Assembly: GCF_000272475.1 (NCBI RefSeq) | Contig: NZ_AKFJ01000081.1 | Coordinates: forward strand, 62,001-126,000 | DNA length: 64,000 nt | From: Novosphingobium sp. Rr 2-17 | GTDB taxonomy: Bacteria > Pseudomonadota > Alphaproteobacteria > Sphingomonadales > Sphingomonadaceae | Direction: 5' to 3' | Part shown: one piece after another, positions 44,396-53,430 of the stretch | Layout of the letters: each line of letters begins with the position of its first letter | Position numbering within the stretch: the first letter of the stretch is position 1 | Notes under the pieces: generated by a model | The model's database searches: none | Told to the model about the DNA's origin: nothing | The model's input: only the letters and a program-made list of their open reading frames with translations | Program-made: the position numbers and the translations under genes

Positions 44396-45484
44396 ATGAT
44401 GTCTGGACCTCGGCTCGCTTACGTTATCAACTCGCTGGAAGGGGGCGGGGCAGCGCTGCCGGTCCCTTCCATTCTGGACGTGCTACGCGGTGCCGGCGCG
44501 CACGTGCGCGTCTTCGCTCTGACCCGCCGAGACGGCAGGGCGCTGCCCGCCATGGAAGCGGCAGGCCTCGACGTACGCGTGCGCGATGGTGGCGAAACCG
44601 ATCACTTGGCCGCCGCTCGCTGGTTGGCGCGCGAACTGCGCGAATGGCCAGCCACGCACATGTGGACATCGCTCAGTCGCGCGACGATTCTCGGCCTTAT
44701 GCTGGGCCCCAGGTTGGGCATTCCGGTGGTGGCATGGCAGCACAATGCGTTCCTCAAGCCCTGGAACGAGCGATTGCTGCGGCTGCTGCAGGCCCGGGCG
44801 GCGCTATGGGTCGCCGATTCGCGCGCCGTCGCCATGTTGACGACCCAGCGTCTCGGGGTATCTTCGGATCGGCTGGCAACATGGCCGATCTACGCCGCCG
44901 ATCCCGCCATGCCGCAAGCGCGCCCTTGGCAGCCAGGCGACGTGCTTCGCCTGGGCAGCTTGGGGCGGCTTCACCCCGCCAAGGGCTATGATGTCCTGAT
45001 CGCGGCGCTCGCCAGGCTGCGGGCGGACGGTTTCCGCTCGCCCGTCCCTTACGAAATCGCCATTGCCGGGGATGGTGCGCAAGGCCCCCGGCTGGCCGCG
45101 CTCGCCGGCGAAGCGCAGATCAGCGAACTGCGCCTGGCGGGATATATGTCGGACGCCAGGGCATTTCTGGGGCAATTGCACCTCTACCTCCAGCCCTCGC
45201 GCCGGGAAGGCTTCTGCATCGCCGGGCATGAGGCCATGACTGCCGGTCTGCCGATCATCGCCTCGCGCGTAGGCGAACTTGCAGTATCGGTCCGGCCCCA
45301 AGCCAACGGTTGGTTGGTGGAGCCGGACGATGTTGCCTCCCTTGGCCTGGCGCTGCGGGAGGCGCTGTCAGATTGTTCTGCATGGGAAGAATTGGGTCGC
45401 CAGTCGAGAACATGGATGCTGAACGAGTACTCCCAGGCGCGCTTCGTGCAAACCGGCCAGGCGATCTGGGCACGTTTAGGCTAG
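44396..45484 (+). CDS. Glycosyltransferase family 4
   Basis: 362 residues, the third GT4 of the locus. N-terminal NSLEGGGAALPVPSILDVL forms the acceptor loop. RLGSLGRLHPAKGYDVLIAAL begins the donor domain and the EX7E motif is SRREGFCIAGHEAMTAG. Two adjacent ATG codons (44396, 44399) give nearly the same protein. It ends the plus-strand glycan unit and faces an SGNH hydrolase gene. Donor sugar not determinable. Confidence 0.87.
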   Translation: MMSGPRLAYVINSLEGGGAALPVPSILDVLRGAGAHVRVFALTRRDGRALPAMEAAGLDVRVRDGGETDHLAAARWLARELREWPATHMWTSLSRATILGLMLGPRLGIPVVAWQHNAFLKPWNERLLRLLQARAALWVADSRAVAMLTTQRLGVSSDRLATWPIYAADPAMPQARPWQPGDVLRLGSLGRLHPAKGYDVLIAALARLRADGFRSPVPYEIAIAGDGAQGPRLAALAGEAQISELRLAGYMSDARAFLGQLHLYLQPSRREGFCIAGHEAMTAGLPIIASRVGELAVSVRPQANGWLVEPDDVASLGLALREALSDCSAWEELGRQSRTWMLNEYSQARFVQTGQAIWARLG

Positions 45485-45517
45485 GCTATACGATATCACT
45501 GCCATCGGAATGCTGGT

Positions 45518-46906
45518 TCAAGACCCTATGGCGCTCAACCACGCGCGGATAGCGTTGGCTGTGCGTCGAGCGTAGATCGTGTGACCGGCGTCGCTGGGAT
45601 GGACGCCATCCGTTGAAATCGCGATGTCGGCATTCCCGTTACCTCTCGTCGCGCCGACACGGCCTGTGCCGAAGATCCACGCCGTTCCCGCACCTGACCC
45701 GTTCACGGGCACGAACAAGGCGTTCGCGTCTGCCCATTGTGTGAAGCGGGCTTGCAGGGCCGCTTCGATCGCCAGCGTTCGGGCATCGGGTCCGCGCGTG
45801 CCCGAATACGGGCCAAGGACCACGATCAACGTGCCTGGCAGCAGCGTGCGGATGGCTCGCCAATCCGCCAAGGCCTGGGTCGCGATGTCTTCTGGGGTAT
45901 AGGTGACGCCCCCGATGGAGCCGTAGTCGTTGTATCCCGCTGCCACGGTGATCACATCGACGTCGTTTGCCGTGAGGTCGGAGTTCACGGTTAGCCATCG
46001 GTCGATTTGGGCGCTGATCTTTGATCGGCCCAGTCCGGTGGCGGGATTGAGATAGCCAGTGCCCCCGACTGCGACCTGACGCACGTCAGTCCAGCCCATT
46101 AGCCTACCCAGGACCTTGGGCCATCCGAACAAGCCAGGCGATGTCGCTCCTTGCCCTTCGGAATAGCTATCGCCCGTCGCTAGCGCCACGATCCGGTCTG
46201 CGCCGTTGTCGGGGCGCCAGATGTTGCTGGTCGGCTGCACCGCCACGCCGCGCAGACCATTGGTGTCGGAGCCTTCGATGGTGATCGTGCGCGGCTTGCG
46301 CGATCCGGCGAAGTCCAGCACCACGTAAGCGATATAATTCAGCCCGTTGGTGCTGCTCTTGGTGACATAGTGGCCGTCCACCTGGATGCGGAACAAACAA
46401 GTCGTGCACGTATTCAGGCGTATTTCTATGCGGTCGCTGTCGGTTTCGAACGCGGCCGACCAGCCCCAGGCGTTGTAGTCGGGTGTGCTGGGAAGCACGC
46501 CCGAAAGATTGCCGCTGGTTGCTGGCGCAATGCTGGCGGCGGGGAAATACAAGTATTGGTTGTTCCCAGTGCCGCCGGCCGCGGTAGCTTTGCCTCCAGT
46601 GGTGAGAAACAGCGCAGCGTTCGGGCCGGCGGCATAGACGTTGGTCAGCGTAGCATCGGCGCTGGACGACACCGTCATAGTGACGTTGCCGGCCACATCG
46701 GCCGTCTCCGGGTTGTTGGCAGCGGCTCGCTGTGCCGCGCGCTTGAGCTGGTCATCTTGAGCGCGGGCCCGTGCCTCAACTCTCGCACGCACTGAAAGTC
46801 CACGCGCGACTGGGTCGGATTGTGCAAAGCTGGCTGACGCCGCACAGCAAGTGGCCAATGCCAGAACGATCGCGGCGAAATGCCGCAGGGGTGCCGCGCG
46901 GGTCAT
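45518..46906 (-). CDS. Exported SGNH/GDSL hydrolase
   Basis: 462 residues. Signal peptide ending at SFAQ, then an Ala/Arg-rich helix and a beta-rich region (about 65-225) of unknown type, and an SGNH hydrolase domain. Block I is ATGDSYSEG with Ser247, block III VAAGYNDY, and block V DGVHPSDAGH with the catalytic Asp/His. Such enzymes are lipases or glycan O-acetyl esterases. Its start overlaps the upstream hypothetical gene (ATGA). Next to the glycan locus it could de-acetylate that polymer, or both genes may belong to a phage-tail remnant. See findings. Confidence 0.8.
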   Translation of the reverse strand: MTRAAPLRHFAAIVLALATCCAASASFAQSDPVARGLSVRARVEARARAQDDQLKRAAQRAAANNPETADVAGNVTMTVSSSADATLTNVYAAGPNAALFLTTGGKATAAGGTGNNQYLYFPAASIAPATSGNLSGVLPSTPDYNAWGWSAAFETDSDRIEIRLNTCTTCLFRIQVDGHYVTKSSTNGLNYIAYVVLDFAGSRKPRTITIEGSDTNGLRGVAVQPTSNIWRPDNGADRIVALATGDSYSEGQGATSPGLFGWPKVLGRLMGWTDVRQVAVGGTGYLNPATGLGRSKISAQIDRWLTVNSDLTANDVDVITVAAGYNDYGSIGGVTYTPEDIATQALADWRAIRTLLPGTLIVVLGPYSGTRGPDARTLAIEAALQARFTQWADANALFVPVNGSGAGTAWIFGTGRVGATRGNGNADIAISTDGVHPSDAGHTIYARRTANAIRAWLSAIGS

Positions 46907-47343
46907 TGCGCCACCCGATAGGTCAGCGTGCCAGCGGTCAGTTGGATGTCGAGGTAATAGCTTGCTGATGCATCGCTTTCTTCACCGATCGCCTCATTGG
47001 CATTAGCGGAAAACTCAGCCCACGGCTCACCCCCGATGGTGAGTGGCAGGCAGGTGGCACTGCCATCGGTTGAGCGTAGCACTCGCGCATTGCCACTCCA
47101 TTCCCCCGTCAGGGTCACCCAGATCGCCCGGCCCAATTCGGGGAAGAACGGGCCAACCAGCGTCGACAGGTTGATGCTGCCGATCATCGCCGTCGTGGTT
47201 GCCGCGACTCGGCGGACGACAGTCGGGAGAGGATTCAGGTGGTCGACGGCGATGGCTGCCTCGCCTGGCTGGCCGAAGGCCACGGCATGGGTGGGAACGA
47301 AGCGCGCGGGCGGGACTATGGGGGGCAAGTCAGGCTGAGGCAT
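46903..47343 (-). CDS. Hypothetical protein, overlaps SGNH hydrolase gene
   Basis: 146 residues, no signal peptide, predicted mostly beta. Pro-rich start (PQPDLPPIVPPARFVP) and a compact middle (TTTAMIGSINLSTLVGPFFP). The C-terminus ends LDIQLTAGTLTYRVAQ. It is coupled to the SGNH gene by a 4-nt overlap. The mix of a beta-rich small protein and SGNH domain looks like tail or receptor-binding modules seen in sphingomonad phages, but no capsid, terminase or tail gene lies nearby. I do not recognise the family. Confidence 0.6.
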   Translation of the reverse strand: MPQPDLPPIVPPARFVPTHAVAFGQPGEAAIAVDHLNPLPTVVRRVAATTTAMIGSINLSTLVGPFFPELGRAIWVTLTGEWSGNARVLRSTDGSATCLPLTIGGEPWAEFSANANEAIGEESDASASYYLDIQLTAGTLTYRVAQ

Positions 47344-47593
47344 ACGCTGTCCTTCGAAGGTTCAAGAAGGCAGTAGTAATAACCTATATGGTTATATGTA
47401 GGAAAGCATTTGGTTCGAGTTCCCGCGCGTTAACCTGCAACCCAGTGCAAGCCGAGCAGCTGGCGAGCCTGGGCACCACTTGATCGCCTGTAGCGCGTTC
47501 ATGGATTGACCTTATGCCGTCCGTTGGATCAAGTGGCGGCGATGGGATCAGGTGGCAATGTCCCGTTCCAACGCCAGACCCCCTGGAGATTTC

Positions 47594-48979
47594 ATGACTG
47601 ACACCCGCACCGAAACCGACAGCATCGGCGCCATCGAGGTTCCGGCCAGCGCCTATTGGGGCGCGCAGACCCAGCGGAGCATCGAAAACTTCCCGTTCGG
47701 GGCTGCGGAGCGAATGCCGATCGGCATCGTCCACGCGTTGGCGATCGTGAAACAGGCAGCGGCGCGGGTGAACCGGCAGCATGGGCTGGACGCAAAGCTG
47801 GCCGATGCGATCGAAGCGGCGGCGGCTTCGGTCGCGGCGGGTGAGCATGACGATCAGTTCCCGCTCGTCATCTGGCAGACCGGCAGTGGCACCCAGACCA
47901 ACATGAACGTCAACGAAGTGATCGCCGGCATTGCCAACGAGGCGCTGGCCGGAACGCGCGGCGGCAAGAGCCCGGTCCATCCCAACGATCATGTGAACAT
48001 GAGCCAGTCGTCGAACGACAGCTTTCCCACCGCGCTGCACGTCGCGGCGGCGATTGCGGCCACGCGGCAATTGGTGCCCGCGCTGGAGCGGCTGGAAGCG
48101 TCCTTGCTGGCCAAGGCTGAGGCGTGGGGTGAGATCGTCAAGATCGGTCGCACCCATTTGCAGGATGCGACACCGCTGACGCTGGGGCAGGAGTTCTCAG
48201 GGTATTATGCCCAAATCCGCCTTGCCCGCACGCGGACGGTACCGCTGATCGAGCATGGGCTGACCAAGCTGGCGCAAGGGGGAACCGCGGTGGGTACCGG
48301 GCTCAACACCCCGCCGGGCTTTGCCGAGGATGTGGCGGCACAGATCGCCACGCTGACCGGCCTGGCGTTCGAAACCGCGCCCAACAAGTTCGAGGCGCTC
48401 GCCAGCCAGGATACGCTGGTCGATTTCTCCGGGCGTCTCAACACGATCGCGGTCGCGGTATCCAAGATCGCCAACGACATCCGCTTGCTGGGCTCCGGCC
48501 CCCGGTCTGGTCTGGGCGAGCTGGATCTACCGGCGAACGAGCCGGGCAGCTCGATCATGCCGGGCAAGGTCAATCCGACTCAATGTGAAATGCTGACGAT
48601 GGTGGCAGCGCAAGTCATCGGCAATCACCAGACGGTGACGGTCGGCGGACTGCAGGGGCACCTGGAACTGAACGTTTTCAAGCCGGTGATCGGCGCGGCT
48701 GTGCTGCGCTCGATCCATCTGCTGGCGGTGGGGATAGATAGCTTCGCCGAGCGCTGCGTCGATGGCCTGGTGGCGAATGAGAAGCGGATCGCCGAATTGG
48801 TGGACCGCTCACTGATGTTGGTAACGGCGCTGGCGCCGGAAATCGGCTACGACAATGCCGCGAAGATCGCCAAGTATGCCCATGTCCAAGAATTGACGCT
48901 CAAGCAGGCCGGGCTGGCGCTGGGTCTCGTCGATGAAGCGACGTTCGATCGGCTGGTGCGCCCGGAAGCGATGGTGTGA
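47594..48979 (+). CDS. fumC: Fumarate hydratase class II
   Basis: 461-residue TCA-cycle enzyme, fumarate to malate, iron-free homotetramer. Signature [15 protein letters not shown] is present, with [12 protein letters not shown] and the [13 protein letters not shown] active-site loop. GGAG is 6 nt before ATG 47594. A longer frame upstream is not needed. A strong hairpin with T-run follows at 49040-49064. Confidence 0.97.
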   Translation: MTDTRTETDSIGAIEVPASAYWGAQTQRSIENFPFGAAERMPIGIVHALAIVKQAAARVNRQHGLDAKLADAIEAAAASVAAGEHDDQFPLVIWQTGSGTQTNMNVNEVIAGIANEALAGTRGGKSPVHPNDHVNMSQSSNDSFPTALHVAAAIAATRQLVPALERLEASLLAKAEAWGEIVKIGRTHLQDATPLTLGQEFSGYYAQIRLARTRTVPLIEHGLTKLAQGGTAVGTGLNTPPGFAEDVAAQIATLTGLAFETAPNKFEALASQDTLVDFSGRLNTIAVAVSKIANDIRLLGSGPRSGLGELDLPANEPGSSIMPGKVNPTQCEMLTMVAAQVIGNHQTVTVGGLQGHLELNVFKPVIGAAVLRSIHLLAVGIDSFAERCVDGLVANEKRIAELVDRSLMLVTALAPEIGYDNAAKIAKYAHVQELTLKQAGLALGLVDEATFDRLVRPEAMV

Positions 48980-49039
48980 AGCGCCGCATTGGGCGCTTGC
49001 GGGGTTTTGTAGAGTGGTGTGATGTTGGGGGGGTAGGTG

Positions 49040-49064
49040 GGCCGCGCCGGGTGGCGCGGCCTTT
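49040..49064 (+). terminator. Intrinsic terminator after fumC
   Basis: 9-bp perfect stem GGCCGCGCC / GGCGCGGCC, loop GGGT, followed by TTT. It is about 60 nt after the fumC stop. Confidence 0.8.
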
Positions 49065-49261
49065 GTCGGTCAGTCGACCATGTCCGCCACGATACGCCGC
49101 AGCCGTGTGGCTGTCAGCAGGTCCGGCCATGCCGGCGGGCTAAGGGTAAGGTCGAGAGCGAATGGGCGGCCGGATTGCTTGGCCGCAGCGCATGTTGCCA
49201 TGCGCATCATATTGGTATGCATATATTCCTTTTAAGCGCGGGCGAAAAGCCGGCGCTTTTG

Positions 49262-49537
49262 TTATCGTTTGAAGTTGCCGCGCTTGCGCGGGCCGCCGCC
49301 ACCCATTCCCTGGCCAGGCGTGCGTTCGCGAAAGACGATGCGGCCTTTCGAAAGGTCGTACGGTGTCATCTCAACATGGACGCGGTCGCCCACGACCGAA
49401 CGGATGCGAAACTTACGCATCTTGCCGGCGGTGTAAGCGATGATCTTGTGCTCATTGTCGAGCAGCACGGCGAAACGTCCATCGGGGAGGATTTCCTCGA
49501 TGTAACCTTCCATCGTCAGTAGTTCTTCCTTGGCCAA
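49262..49537 (-). CDS. Translation initiation factor IF-1 paralogue, C-terminally extended
   Basis: 91 residues from a TTG start preceded by GGGAA (7 nt). Core S1/OB fold is clear: [20 protein letters not shown], then [17 protein letters not shown], and [11 protein letters not shown]. After the usual 72-residue end there is a basic Gly/Arg tail ([17 protein letters not shown]). Many alphaproteobacteria carry this second IF-1. It lies near a cold-shock gene, so may act in cold or stress translation. An extra N-terminal extension from upstream ATG codons is possible but unlike the family. Confidence 0.85.
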   Translation of the reverse strand: MAKEELLTMEGYIEEILPDGRFAVLLDNEHKIIAYTAGKMRKFRIRSVVGDRVHVEMTPYDLSKGRIVFRERTPGQGMGGGGPRKRGNFKR

Positions 49538-49630
49538 TCGTCGTTCCCGATAATGCGTGCCCGGCGCCGGACGCATGATGCGACGACGCGTTGTGAGTGC
49601 CATGTAGCTGTAAGATGGGGGTCGAGCCAC

Positions 49631-50078
49631 TGAGTCGTAGCAACAAATATCCCGTCGCAGACGACGTAGCGAACAACGATATAGGGCAAAGGCTTGAAAA
49701 TTACAATCGCTTCCGTCAATCCTGCGGGCGACGCATTAAAATGCGAATGTCCTCGCCTTTTATGCCTGAGTGACGTAGGTCGCCCTATATACAAAAAATC
49801 GTAGGCCGGCACCAAGAGATAAACGTGCTACTCCGAAAGTAGGAGAGCCAAATCGATGTCGATCAGTCCATTTTTGGTATTGGCTTTTTAAAACCACTTA
49901 AGCTGCTCATATTAGAGCGGCGATTGATGATTATCGATCAAGTGCAATCTGCGCGCCGATTTTGAGGCTAAGTACGCAGCTTCGTGGTTCAATTAAAAGT
50001 TTTGCCACGCAGGCATTTCACAAGCCGCTGGCAACCCGAAATGCTTGCCCGCATGGCTGCTCAAAACAAGGATATTGC
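49631..50078. other. Gap with inverted repeats upstream of IF-1 paralogue
   Basis: About 450 bases without a supported gene. It contains a hairpin CGCATT-AA-AATGCG (49732-49745) and a 9-bp inverted pair ATATAGGGC (49679-49687) / GCCCTATAT (49782-49790) 94 nt apart. These lie in the probable 5' leader of the IF-1 gene, so may have RNA structure. Confidence 0.45.
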
Positions 50079-50378
50079 ATGTCTGAGAACGAAGAGATGG
50101 TCGCCGTTCCCAAGATACGCCGATCGAACCATCGCTGGTCAGATCGTCCCAAGCTTGCACCAGATGCGGCCAGTCGGCAGGGTCAAGTGACGAAGCTGGC
50201 GTTCGAGGCGTTTGGCGGTAAGGATGCAGCCATCGCGTATTTGAATATGGACAGCCAGGCGTTGGGCGGAAGACCGCTAGATATCGCTACTGAGTCTGTA
50301 GAAGGGCTCAAGCGAGTCGAGCGGGACATTGCCGAGCAGAAGGGCGGAATAAGCGCCTCAGCTGGTACGGACACCTAA
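50079..50378 (+). CDS. ParS/MbcA-type (DUF2384) antitoxin-like protein, orphan
   Basis: 99 residues. C-terminal half is the MbcA/ParS/Xre toxin-binding domain: LAFEAFGGKDAAIAYLNMDS, then ALGGRPLDIA and LKRVERDIAEQ. The N-terminal third is short and basic (RRSNHRWSDRPKLAPD) and lacks the usual Xre-type HTH. AAGGA 7 nt upstream supports ATG 50079. No RES-domain toxin lies next to it: the neighbours are a small opposite-strand gene and a cold-shock gene. It may be a free regulator or relic of a toxin-antitoxin pair. Confidence 0.7.
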   Translation: MSENEEMVAVPKIRRSNHRWSDRPKLAPDAASRQGQVTKLAFEAFGGKDAAIAYLNMDSQALGGRPLDIATESVEGLKRVERDIAEQKGGISASAGTDT

Positions 50379-50436
50379 ATCAACGCGCGTGCTGGCGAGG
50401 AGGCGGCCGTAGAGATGAGTGTCGTAGAAGGGGGCG

Positions 50437-50643
50437 TCAGTGAAGTTCGACGTCGTCGTCTCTGATCATCTTGTCCGCTGCGGCACGCGCACGCGAATCT
50501 TCGGTACGCCGAGCCCTGGCGGCGAGTTCCGACCACGCTGCGGCTGCGCGCAGGCAACGATCGCGAACGTTCTGCAAGGTTGCACCTTCGGCTGCCAGCG
50601 TTTGCTGGTCTGCCTGTTCTTGATAGAAGTGAAGTGGTGTCAA
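50437..50643 (-). CDS. Small conserved-type protein downstream of csp
   Basis: 68 residues from TTG, with a strong AGGAGG 5 nt upstream. Highly helical and charged (ATLQNVRDRCLRAAAAW, then ELAARARRTEDSRARAAADK). No membrane segment. It lies directly after the cspA-type gene, separated by that gene's terminator (50667-50700), so has its own promoter or depends on read-through. Function unknown. I know similar small genes near sphingomonad cold-shock genes but not their role. Confidence 0.6.
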   Translation of the reverse strand: MTPLHFYQEQADQQTLAAEGATLQNVRDRCLRAAAAWSELAARARRTEDSRARAAADKMIRDDDVELH

Positions 50644-50666
50644 AAGGCCTCCTGCTGCAGTGAAAC

Positions 50667-50700
50667 GAAAAACGGCGGGAGACACTGTCTCCCGCCGTTC
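50667..50700 (-). terminator. Intrinsic terminator of the cold-shock gene
   Basis: Nearly perfect 14-bp stem AACGGCGGGAGACA / TGTCTCCCGCCGTT; on the minus strand it is followed by TTTTT. It lies 7 nt after the csp stop. Confidence 0.9.
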
Positions 50701-50706
50701 GATCGT

Positions 50707-50913
50707 TCAGGCCGACTGAAGGTTGACGGCCGAGGTCTTGCCCCGGCGATCGGTTTCCAGTTCGTAAGAAACGCGCTGGTCCTTGTTCAGGGTGCCCAGG
50801 CCGGCACGCTCTACCGCGCTGATATGCACGAAAGCGTCGGTGCCGCCGTTCTCAGGAGCGATGAAGCCATAGCCCTTGTCGGCATTGAAGAATTTTACGG
50901 TTCCGGTAATCAT
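50707..50913 (-). CDS. Cold-shock protein (CspA family)
   Basis: 68-residue single CSD domain binding RNA and single-stranded DNA. RNP1 is KGYGFIAPE and RNP2 is DAFVHIS, with the N-terminal TGTVKFFN. AAGGAT precedes the ATG at 50913. The long upstream gap (50914-51256) suggests a structured 5' leader typical of cold-shock genes. A strong terminator follows. Confidence 0.95.
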   Translation of the reverse strand: MITGTVKFFNADKGYGFIAPENGGTDAFVHISAVERAGLGTLNKDQRVSYELETDRRGKTSAVNLQSA

Positions 50914-51256
50914 AATGGGTATCCTTTGTCCCATAGGTGACGGGCATGCGCCAATCGCGGCACATCCCGGCTTCGTGAGGCTAGAAAGGGACAAGGGGAC
51001 CATTACAGTCCAAGTATCCGTCGCAGGCGACGTCAGCGCTGGTTCTATGGCTGCTATCCGACCAAAAAGATAGGCCCTCCCGCGGTTTTGCGCGCCGAAG
51101 CGAAATAAAAGTCGGTTACGCCCCCTTCCGGCCAGTGGGAAACAACGCATTCGTGGCGTGGAAAAGTCGCATCCGGCGTCGGACTGCCCGGCCTATGTAT
51201 AAAGGATCGGGGCACTGTCGATTGCTTTCGCGTTTCGTTTCCCTACGAAGGCGGCC
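50914..51256. other. Divergent gap between csp and WYL-like gene
   Basis: 343 bases with no supported gene. It should hold the csp promoter and leader and the promoter of the plus-strand gene. No dyad or riboswitch was recognised. Confidence 0.45.
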
Positions 51257-51556
51257 ATGGACCAAGCACGAATCATCGTCATCGAAGCGATCGCCGGCAA
51301 GAAAGTCGTGGAGGCGCGTTATAATGGCGCCGTTAACCGCCTGGCACCGCACCTCTTGTTCGAGCGGCACGGCGACTTGTTTATCACCGCGTTGAATATG
51401 GACAAAGCCTGGCGCTCTCCGGAAGAGCGCCGACTGGGGCAGTTCAAGCTGGCCGGTCTGGTGGACGTGTCGATCACGGGCGATAGCTTCGAGCCGCTAC
51501 CCTCCTTCGACGGCAGCGCGCCCAAGCCGGGCGACACGGTAATCCTGGCTCTTTAA
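51257..51556 (+). CDS. Small WYL-domain-like protein
   Basis: 99 residues. The pattern GKKVVEARYNGAVNRLAPHLLFE, then LFITALNMDKAW and GQFKLAGLVDVSITG matches the beta-barrel WYL domain that binds ligands or nucleic acids in regulators. Here it stands alone without a helix-turn-helix partner. Start ATG 51257; no strong ribosome site is visible. It lies between the cold-shock gene and a zinc-ribbon gene. Function unknown. Confidence 0.65.
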   Translation: MDQARIIVIEAIAGKKVVEARYNGAVNRLAPHLLFERHGDLFITALNMDKAWRSPEERRLGQFKLAGLVDVSITGDSFEPLPSFDGSAPKPGDTVILAL

Positions 51557-51629
51557 TAGTCAGGGAGCGGCCACGATCAGTCGCCGCCGCTTGTCCCCGC
51601 ATCGTCTAAGACGAATGTGGCAGCAGGCG

Positions 51630-52568
51630 CTATTCGGGTTTCCACCCGATTTCGACCGAGGAGGCGGCCTTGGGAATATCGGTCAACGCTTCGTTGACCG
51701 TGATCGCCTCACCAGGGGCCAGTTCGCGCTTGGATGGGACGATCTCTTTTTCGTAGAGGATGGTCTCGCGCTGGTTACGCAGCACGACTAGCAGCGACGG
51801 CACATAATGGCGCTGGGTGCCAATGTTGGTGACCGTGCCGCTGATACTAAAAAATTCGGTGCCATCTGGCAGCGGCTTGCGATCCTGCCGGTTGCGTGGA
51901 AAATCGAGCTTGAGGTCGGGCTGCGCTTGCTGGAACGTGGCGCGCGGGATCGGAACCCAGTCGGGGAGGCCGCCCCATGCAATCGCTCCGGTAATGCCCA
52001 GTGTTACCAGCGCAAACGCACCTGCGGCCCAAGTGGCGATCTTGGTCCAGTTACGGCGGCGGCGAAACGGTGGCGCGTATTCGAAGCTAGAGGGCGCCTT
52101 GTCCGCATAGGCGATGCTGGCGGTATCGTCGTAGTACGCCGCCGGCGCGCGCTCGGCGCGACGTGGTGCGCTAGGGGCGGGGGCGCCAGGGAGTGGCCCT
52201 GGTGCTTCGTCCGACGGGGCCACATGATCGCTGCCCGGTCCGATGGGCTCGGGCATCGGATCGGGTGTTACCGTGGGCGGCGGCGAAGCAGGCTCCGGCT
52301 CTCGCGTGCGAGGGGGCGTGACGATCGCGGGCCTGGTCGGCGGAACCGGGCGCGGCGGCGCGGCGGGGGCGACAGGTTCGGGCGCTGAAGCCGCAGGGGG
52401 CGGGGCGATAGGTGCTGGCGCTTGCTGGTGATCGGGCGCCGGCATTTCCGACGCGTCCTGGAACCAGCTATGCCGGCACTTGGCGCAGCGCACGGTCCGA
52501 CCTTCCATGCCGATGGCGCTGTCGGGAACAGCATAGCGCGTACCGCAGGCAGGGCAGGCGATGATCAT
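51630..52568 (-). CDS. MJ0042-type zinc-ribbon protein with DUF3426 domain
   Basis: 312 residues. The N-terminal zinc ribbon has CPACG at the start and CAKCRHSW, four zinc-ligand cysteines. A Pro-rich linker (about 50-145) follows, then a transmembrane helix (IATWAAGAFALVTLGITGAI) and a DUF3426 periplasmic domain ending ASSVEIGWKPE. AGGAAGG lies before the ATG at 52568. It is divergent from ftsE, an arrangement common in sphingomonads. It is an inner-membrane protein of unknown role, perhaps linked to division. Confidence 0.85.
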   Translation of the reverse strand: MIIACPACGTRYAVPDSAIGMEGRTVRCAKCRHSWFQDASEMPAPDHQQAPAPIAPPPAASAPEPVAPAAPPRPVPPTRPAIVTPPRTREPEPASPPPTVTPDPMPEPIGPGSDHVAPSDEAPGPLPGAPAPSAPRRAERAPAAYYDDTASIAYADKAPSSFEYAPPFRRRRNWTKIATWAAGAFALVTLGITGAIAWGGLPDWVPIPRATFQQAQPDLKLDFPRNRQDRKPLPDGTEFFSISGTVTNIGTQRHYVPSLLVVLRNQRETILYEKEIVPSKRELAPGEAITVNEALTDIPKAASSVEIGWKPE

Positions 52569-52716
52569 TGCCACCTTCCTAAGCACGGTTGGCTTGTATG
52601 CCACAAGCGCACGACCTGTGGGTTCGTGCCCTGATGGTCTTTTTTCCACATGCAAGGCCCGCTATAGCCTTGATGTCGCCCGTTTTGGACCCGACGGCAA
52701 CAACCATCGGACGAAC

Positions 52717-53430
52717 ATGACCGCGGACGGGGAAATCATTCACTTCGACAATGTCGGCTTGCGCTACGGCACCGACCGCGAGGTGCTGAGCGATTTGTCG
52801 TTCACGCTGTTTTCGGGGCGCTTCTATTTTCTGACCGGCGCCAGCGGTGCGGGCAAGACCTCGCTGTTGAGACTGCTTTACCTGGCGCAGCGTCCTTCGC
52901 GCGGGGCCATCCGCATGTTCGGCGCCGATGCGATCACCCTGCCGCGCAGCAGGTTGCCGGCACTGCGCCGACGCATCGGGGTGGTGTTCCAGGACTTTCG
53001 CCTGGTCCCGCACTTGTCGGCTTTTGACAATGTCGCGCTTCCCTTGCGGGTGGCGGGCCATCAGGAAAAGGATCTGGCAGGGCCGGTTCGCGATATTCTG
53101 GACTGGGTAGGCCTGTCGCACCGGGTCGATGCACGTCCGGCGACGCTGTCCGGCGGTGAACAGCAACGCGTCGCGATCGCTCGCGCGGTGATCGCCAGGC
53201 CAGCGATGCTGGTGGCGGACGAGCCGACCGGCAACGTCGATCCCGACATGGCGGACAAGCTGATCCGCTTGTTCGAAATGCTCAACCGGCAGGGCACGAC
53301 GGTAGTCGTCGCCACCCACGATCTGGATTTGCTGCGCAAAGTGCCGGATAGCCTCATAATGCGGCTGGACGCGGGGCAATTGTCCGACCCGACCGGGGCC
53401 CTGCGCTACCCGCCCCGGAAGCCGCAATGA
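52717..53430 (+). CDS. ftsE: Cell division ATP-binding protein FtsE
   Basis: 237-residue ABC ATPase. Walker [11 protein letters not shown]-loop [12 protein letters not shown], signature [12 protein letters not shown], Walker [13 protein letters not shown], and H-loop VVATHD are all intact. It pairs with FtsX to regulate septal peptidoglycan hydrolases. It overlaps ftsX by 4 nt (ATGA). ATG 52717 gives the usual family length; an open frame upstream is not protein-like. Confidence 0.95.
   Translation: MTADGEIIHFDNVGLRYGTDREVLSDLSFTLFSGRFYFLTGASGAGKTSLLRLLYLAQRPSRGAIRMFGADAITLPRSRLPALRRRIGVVFQDFRLVPHLSAFDNVALPLRVAGHQEKDLAGPVRDILDWVGLSHRVDARPATLSGGEQQRVAIARAVIARPAMLVADEPTGNVDPDMADKLIRLFEMLNRQGTTVVVATHDLDLLRKVPDSLIMRLDAGQLSDPTGALRYPPRKPQ

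Noticed and set aside
49233..49260. Terminator for the IF-1 paralogue
   Set aside because: The hairpin AAGCGCGGGC/GCCGGCGCTT has its T-run only on the plus strand, the wrong direction for this minus-strand gene.
49037..49522. 161-codon plus-strand frame
   Set aside because: Runs antisense through the IF-1 paralogue and the fumC terminator.
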